A stretch of 17,523 bases of DNA, from NCBI GenBank assembly GCA_030826005.1, contig JAPJOW010000077.1:1-17523 (forward strand). The letters are read 5' to 3'. This stretch comes from Aliterella sp. RAGGC_92. GTDB lineage: Bacteria; Cyanobacteriota; Cyanobacteriia; Cyanobacteriales; Chroococcidiopsidaceae. Below, piece by piece: positions 1 to 6,686 of the stretch. Position 1 is the first letter of the stretch, and each line of letters starts with the position of its first letter. Below the pieces are notes generated by a model. The model was not told where the DNA came from. It made no database searches and saw only the letters and a program-made list of their open reading frames with translations. A program made the position numbers and the translations under genes.

Positions 1-1
1 G

Positions 2-253
2 CAAGGGAAGATTCAACCCCAAGATATTGATGAATCCTTGTTTTCAAGTCACCTTTACACGGCAGGAAGAAGCGATCCAGATTTAGTAATTCGTACCAGT
101 GGGGAAATGCGGATTAGTAATTTTTTATTGTGGCAAATGGCTTACTCGGAAATTTATGTCACAGATACTTTGTGGCCCGATTTTGACCGCGTGGAGTTTC
201 ACAAGGCTTTGGTTAATTATCAAGGGCGCGATCGCCGTTTTGGTAAAGTTTAA
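2..253 (+). CDS. uppS: Isoprenyl transferase (undecaprenyl diphosphate synthase), C-terminal part
   Basis: This is the 3' end of a cis-prenyltransferase gene; the start lies upstream of the window. The open frame runs from base 2 to the stop at 251-253, giving about 83 residues. It shows the family's C-terminal signature: DPDLVIRTSGE followed by RISNFLLWQMAYSEIY, then LWPDFDR and a terminal basic GRDRRFG stretch. In the family the RTSGE/RISNFLLWQ region helps bind isopentenyl diphosphate and supports the dimer interface. The enzyme condenses isopentenyl diphosphate onto farnesyl diphosphate with cis geometry, making the undecaprenyl carrier used for peptidoglycan and surface polysaccharides. 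It acts at the cytoplasmic face of the membrane. Assignment to the family is secure. Chain-length specificity cannot be read from this fragment. Confidence 0.93.
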   Translation, partial: QGKIQPQDIDESLFSSHLYTAGRSDPDLVIRTSGEMRISNFLLWQMAYSEIYVTDTLWPDFDRVEFHKALVNYQGRDRRFGKV

Positions 254-299
254 ATCAGATTAGTGAATTGTTCGATTGCGCTATAGCTAACAATGTTTT

Positions 300-608
300 T
301 CAAACCTTTATGATGTATTTTATAACAAATTTCAAAAAGGCAGTAAATAGTGGTGCAAATATAATCCAAAAGATTCTGTAATAAAGTTGTTTCATTAATG
401 TATTATTACTTTTCTCATGTTCTTCTATTGCTTTTCTGTCACCTCGTGTGATAGAAAATCTTGGATGTCCTTCAAACTTATCAATTTTTTCGTCTATAAA
501 TCTTTCATTTTGAACTCCTAAAAACGATCCAGTCATAAAAACCGCTACTAGCAATACAAAAAGTTTCTGCAAACTCTCAACTGATACTTCGTTATTTATT
601 CCTAACAT
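300..608 (-). CDS. Membrane protein fragment, probable C-terminal half of a frameshifted gene
   Basis: From its first ATG this is 102 residues with a hydrophobic segment at about 15-33 (KLFVLLVAVFMTGSFLG), a charged middle (DEKIDKFEGHPRF and following) and a second hydrophobic segment near the C terminus. The same frame stays open upstream of that ATG to base 722. There it encodes KQGKLLSEIARY followed by a further membrane-like segment, SPVVLLIITCLFSNYLLP. It therefore overlaps the 3' end of the upstream gene (644-1315) in another frame. The simplest reading is that these are the C-terminal transmembrane helices of that protein, separated by a one-base shift near the A5/T5 run at 705-714. 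I do not recognise the family. If it is translated alone it would be a two-helix membrane protein, but no clear ribosome binding site precedes its ATG. Confidence 0.55.
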   Translation of the reverse strand: MLGINNEVSVESLQKLFVLLVAVFMTGSFLGVQNERFIDEKIDKFEGHPRFSITRGDRKAIEEHEKSNNTLMKQLYYRIFWIIFAPLFTAFLKFVIKYIIKV

Positions 609-643
609 AGGTAATAAGTAATTGGAAAATAAGCAGGTAATTA

Positions 644-1315
644 TTAAGAGGACAACGGGTGATGTATAACGAGCGATCTCACTGAGAAGTTTCCCTTGTT
701 TCCTAAAAATTTTTGAATAGGATCAGTTTCAAGACAATTTTTTAGACCTTCGTGCCAATTACTTACAATATTCAGTAATTCACCAGCAATAATACTATTA
801 ATAAAATCAACTTTACAAACACTGGATGCTTGGGCTTCTATTAATTCGGATATGTCATCGCTCGTTAACATTAGTTGAAATACATCTTTGGGTAAAATAT
901 CACTCCCAACTCTTAATTTCATCGAATGCCTTTGAGGGAGCTTATAGTGAGGTAATTTAATTAAAATATCCCAATTGATACTAACTGTTTTAATTTTCTC
1001 ATTTACAGTGTCCCAATTCTCCCTTTCAAACTCAGCCCAAGTAGAATAATCTTTGATCTTTTTGTTTGATAAGATAAAATTAATTGATGTAATTGCTGCA
1101 TCTACTGTATGGTTTCTAAGTTTTTCGGCTATTTGTTCATTAATAGCTCTAATATCTGCCAATTCCAAAATTTTTCTATCTGGCAGTAAACGAATTTCAG
1201 TGTCGGGCTTTGCATTAAGTGTGTAGAAAAAAGACTTAACTTCCTCAAGAGGTATGAGTGCCTCGGATTGCTGTGGAATAATATTGGAATTTACAGATTC
1301 TTCAAAATTGTTCAT
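644..1315 (-). CDS. Hypothetical protein, probable N-terminal part of a frameshifted membrane protein
   Basis: A 223-residue, mostly soluble protein of unknown family. It has an acidic N terminus, a mixed alpha/beta-looking centre containing tryptophans (DYSTWAEFERENWD) and a distinctive stretch, KLPHYKLPQRHSMKLRVG, followed by VDFINSIIAGELLNIVSNWHEG. The last residues (GNKGNFSVRSLVIHHPLSS) look out of place. Over the same bases the -1 frame reads KQGKLLSEIARYTSP and runs into transmembrane helices, as if the real protein continued there. Two consecutive TAA codons end this frame at 641-646. I infer one ancestral gene of roughly 350 codons with a cytoplasmic N domain and about three C-terminal helices. 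It follows the toxin-antitoxin operon on the same strand after about 250 bases. No function is assigned. Confidence 0.6.
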   Translation of the reverse strand: MNNFEESVNSNIIPQQSEALIPLEEVKSFFYTLNAKPDTEIRLLPDRKILELADIRAINEQIAEKLRNHTVDAAITSINFILSNKKIKDYSTWAEFERENWDTVNEKIKTVSINWDILIKLPHYKLPQRHSMKLRVGSDILPKDVFQLMLTSDDISELIEAQASSVCKVDFINSIIAGELLNIVSNWHEGLKNCLETDPIQKFLGNKGNFSVRSLVIHHPLSS

Positions 1316-1320
1316 TCTTA

Positions 1321-1333
1321 GTAAACCGTTTAC
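1321..1333. promoter_or_regulatory. 13-bp perfect dyad just upstream of the 1315 start
   Basis: GTAAACCGTTTAC is a perfect inverted repeat around a central C/G pair. It ends only six bases before the ATG of the minus-strand gene starting at 1315. It could be an operator, or a small hairpin covering the translation start. No regulator is identified and the site could be chance in AT-rich DNA. Confidence 0.25.
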
Positions 1334-1369
1334 AGCGAAAATATAAATTATAACTTTAAGTTCTTGAAT

Positions 1370-1425
1370 TAGCCTTTTGTAAGGCTATGATATAAGCCAT
1401 TAAATCAAAGTTACGCCTTCGTAAC
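1370..1425. other. Two short hairpins between the toxin-antitoxin operon and the split gene
   Basis: TAGCCTT (1370-1376) pairs with AAGGCTA (1381-1387) across a four-base loop. GTTACG (1410-1415) pairs with CGTAAC (1420-1425), also across a four-base loop. They lie downstream of the minus-strand toxin gene and upstream of the next minus-strand gene, so they could attenuate or terminate the toxin-antitoxin transcript. Neither is followed by a clear U tract. The rest of the 1316-1566 spacer shows no gene beyond a doubtful 32-codon coding-like fragment. Confidence 0.35.
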
Positions 1426-1566
1426 ATTCACAGATTGAATTAAATTTGCACTGTCCAATCAATAATTATTAAGGGGCTTGACTAAATTGCTAATCAATCA
1501 CCTTCAAGAATATCTTTGCCAAAATGTCTAATACAGCGAAGATTATAGGTAGTAAGGTAATATCGA

Positions 1567-2085
1567 CTAAATGTCAAGAGTTCTAAAAAGGTCTACCACA
1601 GATTTCATAGGTAAATAGAGCTTCAGAGGAGCTTGTTTAAATTGTTGAAACCCGTACTTTAAATAAAAACTCAACGCATTTTCATCTAATGCTTCTGCTA
1701 TCACTGCACAAGATGCAACTTGCGCGGATACATCTAGCGATTTTTTCAGAGCATCTATTAAAAGTAATTCGCCAAATCCATTACCTTTTTGTCTGTTATC
1801 AACAGCAAGGCGACCTAATAATATAGCTGGTAATAATGGGTAACGAGGTAAGCGCTTTGCCCAAGCCTCATCCAAATCTTTGATTTCAACAGTGTATGAA
1901 CAGAGTGTATAGTAAGCTAAAACATTAACATCAGGTTCGTTAATTAAGACAAATACAGTAGAGACTCGTCTCTTGAGATCCTGAGATGCTTGATTTTGGA
2001 TGTAATTGTTTAAACTGTCTTTTCCACAGTAAAAGCCCGAACGGATATGCTTACGACTCTCAAAGGGAATGATTTTGAGAACCAT
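1567..2085 (-). CDS. tacT: GNAT-family acetyltransferase toxin (TacT/AtaT type)
   Basis: A 172-residue GNAT N-acetyltransferase, the normal length for the TacT/AtaT toxin group. It starts ILPxES-like (IIPFESRKHIRSGFYCGKDSLNNYI), which is typical of that group. It has the core strand LGRLAVDNRQKGNGFGELLL (about 90-109), whose RQKGNGFG at 98-105 is the acetyl-CoA pyrophosphate loop. ALSFYLKYGF follows near 137-146, where Tyr141 is the likely catalytic tyrosine. Toxins of this family acetylate the amino group of the amino acid carried on charged tRNA and so block translation. Which tRNA is targeted cannot be told here. The ATG overlaps the antitoxin stop by one base (TAATG on the minus strand), so translation is probably coupled. 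The toxin looks intact, with no missing motif. Confidence 0.88.
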   Translation of the reverse strand: MVLKIIPFESRKHIRSGFYCGKDSLNNYIQNQASQDLKRRVSTVFVLINEPDVNVLAYYTLCSYTVEIKDLDEAWAKRLPRYPLLPAILLGRLAVDNRQKGNGFGELLLIDALKKSLDVSAQVASCAVIAEALDENALSFYLKYGFQQFKQAPLKLYLPMKSVVDLFRTLDI

Positions 2086-2363
2086 TAAATTGCAATTACT
2101 TTTCTATATCGTAAAGCAGCCGTTTTCAGCGCGTCGTTAGGCTGTGGAGGATTAAGTAATGCATCAGCAAAAGTAACGCTGTCTTCAATACTAAGCTTAA
2201 GGGTTAGATGTTGCTCAATGACTCTTTTTGCTTCTGCTTGAGAACTTGCAGCAACAAAATCTGTCAGAGTCCGACCTTCTAAATCTGCGGCTTTCTGCAA
2301 AAGAGCTTTAGTTTCTGGACTGACACGCGCTTCTAGTCGTGCCATTGATTTTGAATCAGTCAT
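2085..2363 (-). CDS. tacA: RHH antitoxin of TacA/DUF1778 type
   Basis: A 92-residue antitoxin. The N-terminal ribbon-helix-helix (ARLEARVSPETKALLQKAA followed by LEGRTLTDFVAASS, about residues 8-41) should bind DNA as a dimer. The C-terminal part (FADALLNPPQPNDALKTAALRYR) matches the usual DUF1778 segment that wraps and inhibits the GNAT toxin. It is the first gene of a two-gene operon, with the toxin start overlapping its stop. The upstream region holds a perfect palindrome between a -35-like hexamer and a consensus -10, so autorepression by the antitoxin, probably stronger with toxin bound, is the expected regulation. The start is the first ATG after that promoter; no strong ribosome binding site is visible. 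Confidence 0.88.
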   Translation of the reverse strand: MTDSKSMARLEARVSPETKALLQKAADLEGRTLTDFVAASSQAEAKRVIEQHLTLKLSIEDSVTFADALLNPPQPNDALKTAALRYRKVIAI

Positions 2364-2391
2364 AGTAATAAAATTCAGCTTCTAATCTAAT

Positions 2392-2419
2392 ATTATACGG
2401 CAAATTGCCGTACAGTAAA
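2392..2419 (-). promoter_or_regulatory. tacAT promoter with embedded palindromic operator
   Basis: Read on the minus strand, a -35-like TTTACT (2414-2419) is followed after 16 bases by a consensus TATAAT (2392-2397). The perfect palindrome TACGGCAA-N-TTGCCGTA (2396-2412) fills the spacer and overlaps the -10 by two bases. This is the classical geometry for an RHH antitoxin that represses its own operon by blocking RNA polymerase. The dyad and -10 are seen directly. Binding by the antitoxin is inferred. Confidence 0.7.
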
Positions 2420-2440
2420 ACCAATACATAAACTAATCTC

Positions 2441-2713
2441 TTAAGGGCCAGCAAATACAGCTTGTTCTATATCTTGCCGACTCAGGGAGTATTTAAAGGC
2501 GCGTTGAATATCTTGCTTGTTTTCCCCACCTTGAAAATATCGTACTGTAAGTTCTTCGATATCTAGACAAAGCTCTGCTTGCCAATCAGCCTTTTGAATA
2601 TGCCAACAATGAGGCGCTGAAATATCTTGTTGGCAACCTTGACTAATTAACCACTGCTCGATATTTGGCAAAGCATGATTGTATAAAGGAGTATCGGCGT
2701 TAGGAAGCGACAT
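2441..2713 (-). CDS. DUF3143 family protein
   Basis: A 90-residue protein that I recognise as the cyanobacterial DUF3143 family. The conserved features are the opening LPNADTPLYNHALP, an HCW motif near residue 36, the central CLDIEELTVRYF and the closing AFKYSLSRQDIEQAVFAGP. It is small, soluble and without a signal peptide. The function is unknown. It lies directly downstream of a J-domain membrane protein on the same strand with a gap of about 44 bases. From memory this neighbour arrangement recurs in cyanobacteria, which suggests the two products act together, perhaps as a chaperone-associated factor. That role is inference only. Length and ends match the family, so the gene looks complete. 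Confidence 0.8.
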   Translation of the reverse strand: MSLPNADTPLYNHALPNIEQWLISQGCQQDISAPHCWHIQKADWQAELCLDIEELTVRYFQGGENKQDIQRAFKYSLSRQDIEQAVFAGP

Positions 2714-2757
2714 AGGAAACTAAAACTTAATTGTGGTGGGTAAAAATATCAATATTT

Positions 2758-3300
2758 TTAGGAAAAATTACTCAGCGATTGTAAAGCAACATTTACAACT
2801 ATTGTAAACTGCTGCGTAATAAGTTGTAATTCAATTGTTGAGATGGGCTGCCAAGCTTTATCGCCGCGAATGATGCCAATAGCGATCGCCAGTATCAAAC
2901 AGCCAACAAACGTTAACCCTAAAATAAATAAAGCAAAGATTTCGCCTGCGGATAAAGGGCGATCGGTAGGATCGAGATAAGCGGAGGATTTGGTATACTT
3001 AGAGCGATCGCGAACAGAACAATATAGATAAGATGGCGCTTGAATTACCGATAGGCGCGAGTAGCCAATTAAATAATCGTAAGCCGTGCGCCGTTCGGGA
3101 TTGCTGAGGGTAGCGTAAGCCTGGTTAAGCTCTTGAAACTTAGTAGTAGCAATTTCTGTGGATAATTTAGTCGTGTCGGGGTGGTAGTGCTTGCTCAATT
3201 CTCGATAAGCGCGACGAATTTCTATAACTGATGCGGAAGGATGCAACCCTAGCAAAGCATAGTAACTGCTATCTTCTTGTGCGGCAGTATTTTGACTCAT
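2758..3300 (-). CDS. Membrane-anchored J-domain (DnaJ-like) protein
   Basis: A type III J protein of 180 residues. The N-terminal J domain spans about 13-76: YYALLGLHPSASVIEIRRAYRELSK, then the HPD tripeptide at 40-42 that stimulates Hsp70 ATPase activity, then FQELNQAYATLSNPERRTAYD. It lacks the G/F and zinc-finger regions of classical DnaJ. After a basic linker comes one strong transmembrane segment at about 121-145 (FALFILGLTFVGCLILAIAIG), so it probably recruits DnaK to a membrane. I chose the ATG at 3298-3300, giving MSQNTAAQEDSSYY. The frame also extends to a TTG at 3324, but that is a weaker start. DUF3143 follows it, probably in one transcript. Confidence 0.85.
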   Translation of the reverse strand: MSQNTAAQEDSSYYALLGLHPSASVIEIRRAYRELSKHYHPDTTKLSTEIATTKFQELNQAYATLSNPERRTAYDYLIGYSRLSVIQAPSYLYCSVRDRSKYTKSSAYLDPTDRPLSAGEIFALFILGLTFVGCLILAIAIGIIRGDKAWQPISTIELQLITQQFTIVVNVALQSLSNFS

Positions 3301-3407
3301 TACTATTCTAATACCCAGCGCCAACTAATATATTTTACTGGTTAGGAATCTATAAGTTCAACCTCGATCCAAAATGCTTTTAATAGTCTTATTGAGTGTT
3401 TTACTAA

Positions 3408-4181
3408 CTAAAATGGCAAAAACAACTTAACCGCCGCCGAGCCTAATAGTCCCAAAATGTTCATAAAGTTTCCTTTGCTTTTTGGTTTAGCGGCGCTTGG
3501 TGGCGGAGCTTCTAACTCTTTGATAAATGCTTGCGCTGTTTGGTTGCCAACAACATTATTTTGAGCTAAAAATAATTCTTCCGCAACTTTGGCATCTTCC
3601 CTAGCTCCTTTACGATCTAACAATTGGTAACGAGCAACGCCGCGACCCATGTAAGCTAAAGCAAATTCAGGATCGATGGTCAAAGCTTGGTTAAAATAAT
3701 CAATTGCGCCTTGGGAGTCGCCTTTTTGACCTTGAATCATTCCCCAGCGATAAAAGTCTTGAGCTTTAGCGGCGGTGGTGGGTATACCGATCGCACCTTG
3801 CAAGTGCGCGCCATTTACATCCGCTTCCCCAAAGCTGACGTTGTACAAATAAGCGTCCCGAAAATCTGCCCCAGCTATTTGCGCTCCTTCTAACTTTGCT
3901 CCGGTTAAATTAGCTCCAAATAAAGAAGCGCCGACTAAGTTTGCACCTGTTAAATCCGCTCCACTTAAGTTTGCTCTGCTCAAATTTGCCCCGCTTAAGT
4001 TAGCTCCCGATAAGTTTGCGCCAGATAAATTCGTCAACACCAAGCCTGCACCGCTCAAATCGCAGCTTTGACATTGTTTTGTAGATAGTAGCTGTCTAGT
4101 GTGAGCGATGTTTTCAGATAAAGCAGGATACGCAAGGCTAATGGTAGTAAGTGCAGTAGTAGTGACAATAAAAAGTTTCAT
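3408..4181 (-). CDS. Secreted pentapeptide-repeat and TPR protein
   Basis: A 257-residue protein with three parts. Residues 1-22 form a signal peptide (hydrophobic TTTALTTISLAYPALS, likely cut after ALS). A CxxC at 37-40 leads into about 18 pentapeptide repeats of A(D/N)LSG type, residues 41-131, which should fold into a right-handed quadrilateral beta-helix. A TPR-like helical pair follows at about 145-200 (FYRWGMIQGQKGDSQGAIDYFNQAL, then a second helix pair with DRKGAREDAK). The C terminus is hydrophobic (NILGLLGSAAVKLFLPF) and could associate with a membrane. Exported proteins of this design are abundant in cyanobacteria but their role is not established. The DNA repeats inside the gene simply encode the pentapeptides. 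Confidence 0.82.
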   Translation of the reverse strand: MKLFIVTTTALTTISLAYPALSENIAHTRQLLSTKQCQSCDLSGAGLVLTNLSGANLSGANLSGANLSRANLSGADLTGANLVGASLFGANLTGAKLEGAQIAGADFRDAYLYNVSFGEADVNGAHLQGAIGIPTTAAKAQDFYRWGMIQGQKGDSQGAIDYFNQALTIDPEFALAYMGRGVARYQLLDRKGAREDAKVAEELFLAQNNVVGNQTAQAFIKELEAPPPSAAKPKSKGNFMNILGLLGSAAVKLFLPF

Positions 4182-4351
4182 AAATAAGAGATTGCAAAGG
4201 ATAGGGCGCTAATTTTTGTAGATTAACATTTAATAATTCAACTGACGATATTATGCCCAAAATCATCTCAATAAGCGACTTGAGGCGGATTTATTTAAGT
4301 TTCGATCGATATATTAAAAGAAAGTAACAATAGCCAATTTTTAATTTAGAT

Positions 4352-5317
4352 ATGGAAACGCGCCGTTTAGGTAGATCGAATCTCCAAATTAGCCCTATTG
4401 TGATGGGAACTTGGCAAGCTGGAAAAAAAGCATGGGTGGGAATCTCTGATGAGGAGACAACTAAGGCAATTAGAGCCGCTTTTGATGCGGGAATTACTAC
4501 CGTTGATACCGCCGAAGTTTATGGCGAAGGGCATTCGGAACGAATTGTGGCTAAAGCTTTAGCTGATGTCAGAGATAAGGTTATTTACGCTACTAAAGTT
4601 TTTTCTAATCATTTGAAGTACGACCAAGTAATCGAAGCTTGCGATCGCTCTTTAACTAATTTGCAAACTGATTATATCGATCTTTATCAAATTCATTGGC
4701 CTAGTGGCTGTTTTAAGAGTGCAGTTGTCCCAATTGAAGAAACAATGAGTGCCTTAAATAAGCTCCTTGAGCAAGGCAAAATCCGCGCTATTGGGGTTTC
4801 TAATTTTTCTCGTTCTCAACTTGAAGAAGCATCGCAGTACGGGCGCATTGACAGCATTCAGCCGCCTTACTCGCTGTTTTGGCGACAGGTAGAACAGGAA
4901 ACTGTACCTTATTGCATTGAAAATGAAATTTCTATTCTTGCTTACTCACCTTTGGCGCAAGGATTATTAACGGGTAAATTTGCCGCCGATCATAAGTTTG
5001 ATGCGGAAGATAACCGTGCGAAAAATAAGCTGTTTCAAGGAGAAAATTACCAAAGGGCGCAAGCGGCTTTGACAAAACTGCGTCCCATTGCCGATCGCTA
5101 TCAAATTACTTTAGGTAATTTGGCTCTAGCTTGGCTAATTGCTCAACCTCAAACTAATGCTATTGTCGGCGCACGAGATACCGAACAAGCTGTAGCTAAT
5201 GCTGTAGCTGCAAATATTCAGCTTTCTGCTGAAGACCTCCAAGAAATTGATGCGATCGGGCGCACCGTTACCGATCGCTTGGACGATAATCCGGTAATGT
5301 GGAACTTTGCGGCTTAA
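4352..5317 (+). CDS. Aldo/keto reductase
   Basis: A 321-residue NADPH-dependent aldo/keto reductase with a TIM-barrel fold and no signal peptide. The catalytic tetrad can be placed: Asp52 (TTVDTAEVYG), Tyr57, Lys82 (YATKV) and His115 (YQIHWP). Further family signatures are IRAIGVSNFSRSQLEEA, SPLAQGLLTGKF and the NADP-binding region near NAIVGARDTEQAVANA. Full length agrees with the family, closest in style to the AKR11/AKR12-like general oxidoreductases. The physiological substrate is unknown. It stands alone between a divergent pentapeptide gene and a convergent hydrolase. No Shine-Dalgarno sequence is obvious before the ATG, which is common in cyanobacteria. Family assignment is firm. Confidence 0.92.
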   Translation: METRRLGRSNLQISPIVMGTWQAGKKAWVGISDEETTKAIRAAFDAGITTVDTAEVYGEGHSERIVAKALADVRDKVIYATKVFSNHLKYDQVIEACDRSLTNLQTDYIDLYQIHWPSGCFKSAVVPIEETMSALNKLLEQGKIRAIGVSNFSRSQLEEASQYGRIDSIQPPYSLFWRQVEQETVPYCIENEISILAYSPLAQGLLTGKFAADHKFDAEDNRAKNKLFQGENYQRAQAALTKLRPIADRYQITLGNLALAWLIAQPQTNAIVGARDTEQAVANAVAANIQLSAEDLQEIDAIGRTVTDRLDDNPVMWNFAA

Positions 5318-5631
5318 ACGATGTTGAGAAGTTTCAAGAGTGTTGAATTTTAGTAAACTTACCCTTGCTAAAACCAAAAGTGGTGATAACTTTATTAATA
5401 GGACGCAACAAGCTAAAAACGGCAAACCAAAAAGGCGCTCAACCTAGTGTCCCCTGTTAGAGAGCCAAACTTGTAATTATTCCAAGCATAGGGTTAGTGG
5501 CAAAAAACTTTAATAGAGTAAAAGCCAAACTCAGGTCTAGAAAGATGCGACTGTGCTGGAGTTACGAGAGATGTAAACTTTAGTTATTTCTCCACTTTAT
5601 TTGTTAACTTCTTTGAATAATTTGAATCCCG
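5318..5631. other. Convergent intergenic spacer
   Basis: About 310 bases after the aldo/keto reductase stop and before the hairpin at 5632. I see no coding potential, tRNA or repeat in it. The minus-strand open frame crossing the end of the reductase gene has no family features and antiparallels a well-conserved gene. Confidence 0.5.
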
Positions 5632-5676
5632 AAATTTGAGGGGTCTTGTCATAAACGGATAAGACCCCTTAAGTTT
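5632..5676. terminator. Bidirectional hairpin terminator between convergent genes
   Basis: AGGGGTCTT (5639-5647) pairs perfectly with AAGACCCCT (5661-5669) across a 13-base loop. The stem extends outward through AAATTTG (5632-5638) and TAAGTTT (5670-5676) with one or two G-T or mismatched positions. The A-rich and T-rich outer arms can serve as weak U tracts in either direction. It begins two bases beyond the minus-strand hydrolase stop codon, so it most likely terminates that transcript and may also stop readthrough from the plus-strand reductase. Confidence 0.75.
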
Positions 5677-5678
5677 GT

Positions 5679-6620
5679 CTAGGCTACCTCTGCAAAAGAT
5701 AAAATCCAGGATTTTAATAGCGAATTTACTTGCTCTGGTACTTCGTCATGGGGACAATGACCAGCCCGTAGGAAGTATTCTGTTAGATTGGGGCAATGTT
5801 GGCGGAATTTAGGCGATCGCTCTTTGGCGTTCATCCAAGGATCTCCTTCTCCCCACAGCATTAGTAAAGGACACTTTAACTGTTGGAGTAAAACATCAAC
5901 TTTTTCGCCTTGGGGATTATTAAAAATTGCCGCAAATACTTGGGCTGCACCCGCATCGCAGGAAGGGCGATAAATTTCTTCTACTAATTGGTCGGTGACA
6001 GCGCTTTTATCTAAATAAACTCTTTCTAGAGTTTGGCGAATTACCCAAGGTTGGCGCACGTATTGAAATAAAATGAACCGTGCTAAGGGCTGCCCAAATA
6101 TCCATTTAGCCGCCTCGCCTAAAAACTTTTGCCAAACTTCGGGCTGTTTGGGCGGTTGTACCTCTGCTTGCAAGGGGTCGGGTTCAGAAGATGAATCATC
6201 GACGGAAAAAGGCCCCGCACTATTGAGTAATACTACCCCCGCCGCCGATTCCGGGCGCTGGGCGGCGACACACAAGCAAGCGTAACCACCAAGAGAGTTT
6301 CCGGCTAATACTGTAGGTTGACCGATAACTTCGGTAATAAAATCATTCAGTTGATCGCGCCACAAGTCGGCACTGTAAGCCAATTGAGGTTTTGCCGATC
6401 GCCCAAAACCCAGTAAATCAATTGCCCAAACTTCAAAATCTGCTTGTAATTGAGCGATATTTTTGCGCCAGTGGTCTGTAGAAGCCCCAAACCCATGTAC
6501 TAATAATAAAGGTGGGCGTTTTTGCCTTTCTCCCGCCTTGACATAATAAATTGAGTGTCCGCGCCACTGCCAATACTTACCGGGAGTTGGAGTAGTAGAG
6601 ACGGCTGGTGTTGCCTGCAT
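5679..6620 (-). CDS. Alpha/beta hydrolase, pheophytinase-like
   Basis: A 313-residue alpha/beta-fold hydrolase without a signal peptide. The oxyanion-hole motif LLLVHGFGAS lies at about 38-47. The nucleophile elbow GNSLGG (107-112) puts the catalytic serine at 109. The acid is Asp260 (LWGEGDPW) and the histidine is His288 (RAGHCPHDE). The combination of GNSLGG, GDPW and AGHCPHDEVPE resembles the pheophytinase/chlorophyll dephytylase group that removes phytol from chlorophyll derivatives, but generic cyanobacterial hydrolases share it, so the substrate is an inference. The gene is divergent from aroE, with a 66-base shared upstream region, and is closed by the hairpin at 5632-5676. Confidence 0.85.
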   Translation of the reverse strand: MQATPAVSTTPTPGKYWQWRGHSIYYVKAGERQKRPPLLLVHGFGASTDHWRKNIAQLQADFEVWAIDLLGFGRSAKPQLAYSADLWRDQLNDFITEVIGQPTVLAGNSLGGYACLCVAAQRPESAAGVVLLNSAGPFSVDDSSSEPDPLQAEVQPPKQPEVWQKFLGEAAKWIFGQPLARFILFQYVRQPWVIRQTLERVYLDKSAVTDQLVEEIYRPSCDAGAAQVFAAIFNNPQGEKVDVLLQQLKCPLLMLWGEGDPWMNAKERSPKFRQHCPNLTEYFLRAGHCPHDEVPEQVNSLLKSWILSFAEVA

Positions 6621-6686
6621 GATTTAATTAGAAATAATGTTAAGTTACTTTAATAATTCTAACGAGCGATCGCTAGAACACGGATT

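Noticed and set aside
3900..4050. Short regularly spaced DNA repeats resembling a CRISPR or minisatellite
   Set aside because: They are 15-base codon repeats encoding the pentapeptides of the 3408-4181 protein, in frame, without spacers.
5135..5425. Minus-strand open frame over the end of the aldo/keto reductase gene
   Set aside because: It opposes a well-conserved gene and has no family features.
6621..6686. TTAGAA/TTCTAA arms in the aroE-hydrolase divergent region
   Set aside because: Short, AT-rich and imperfect beyond six bases; expected by chance.
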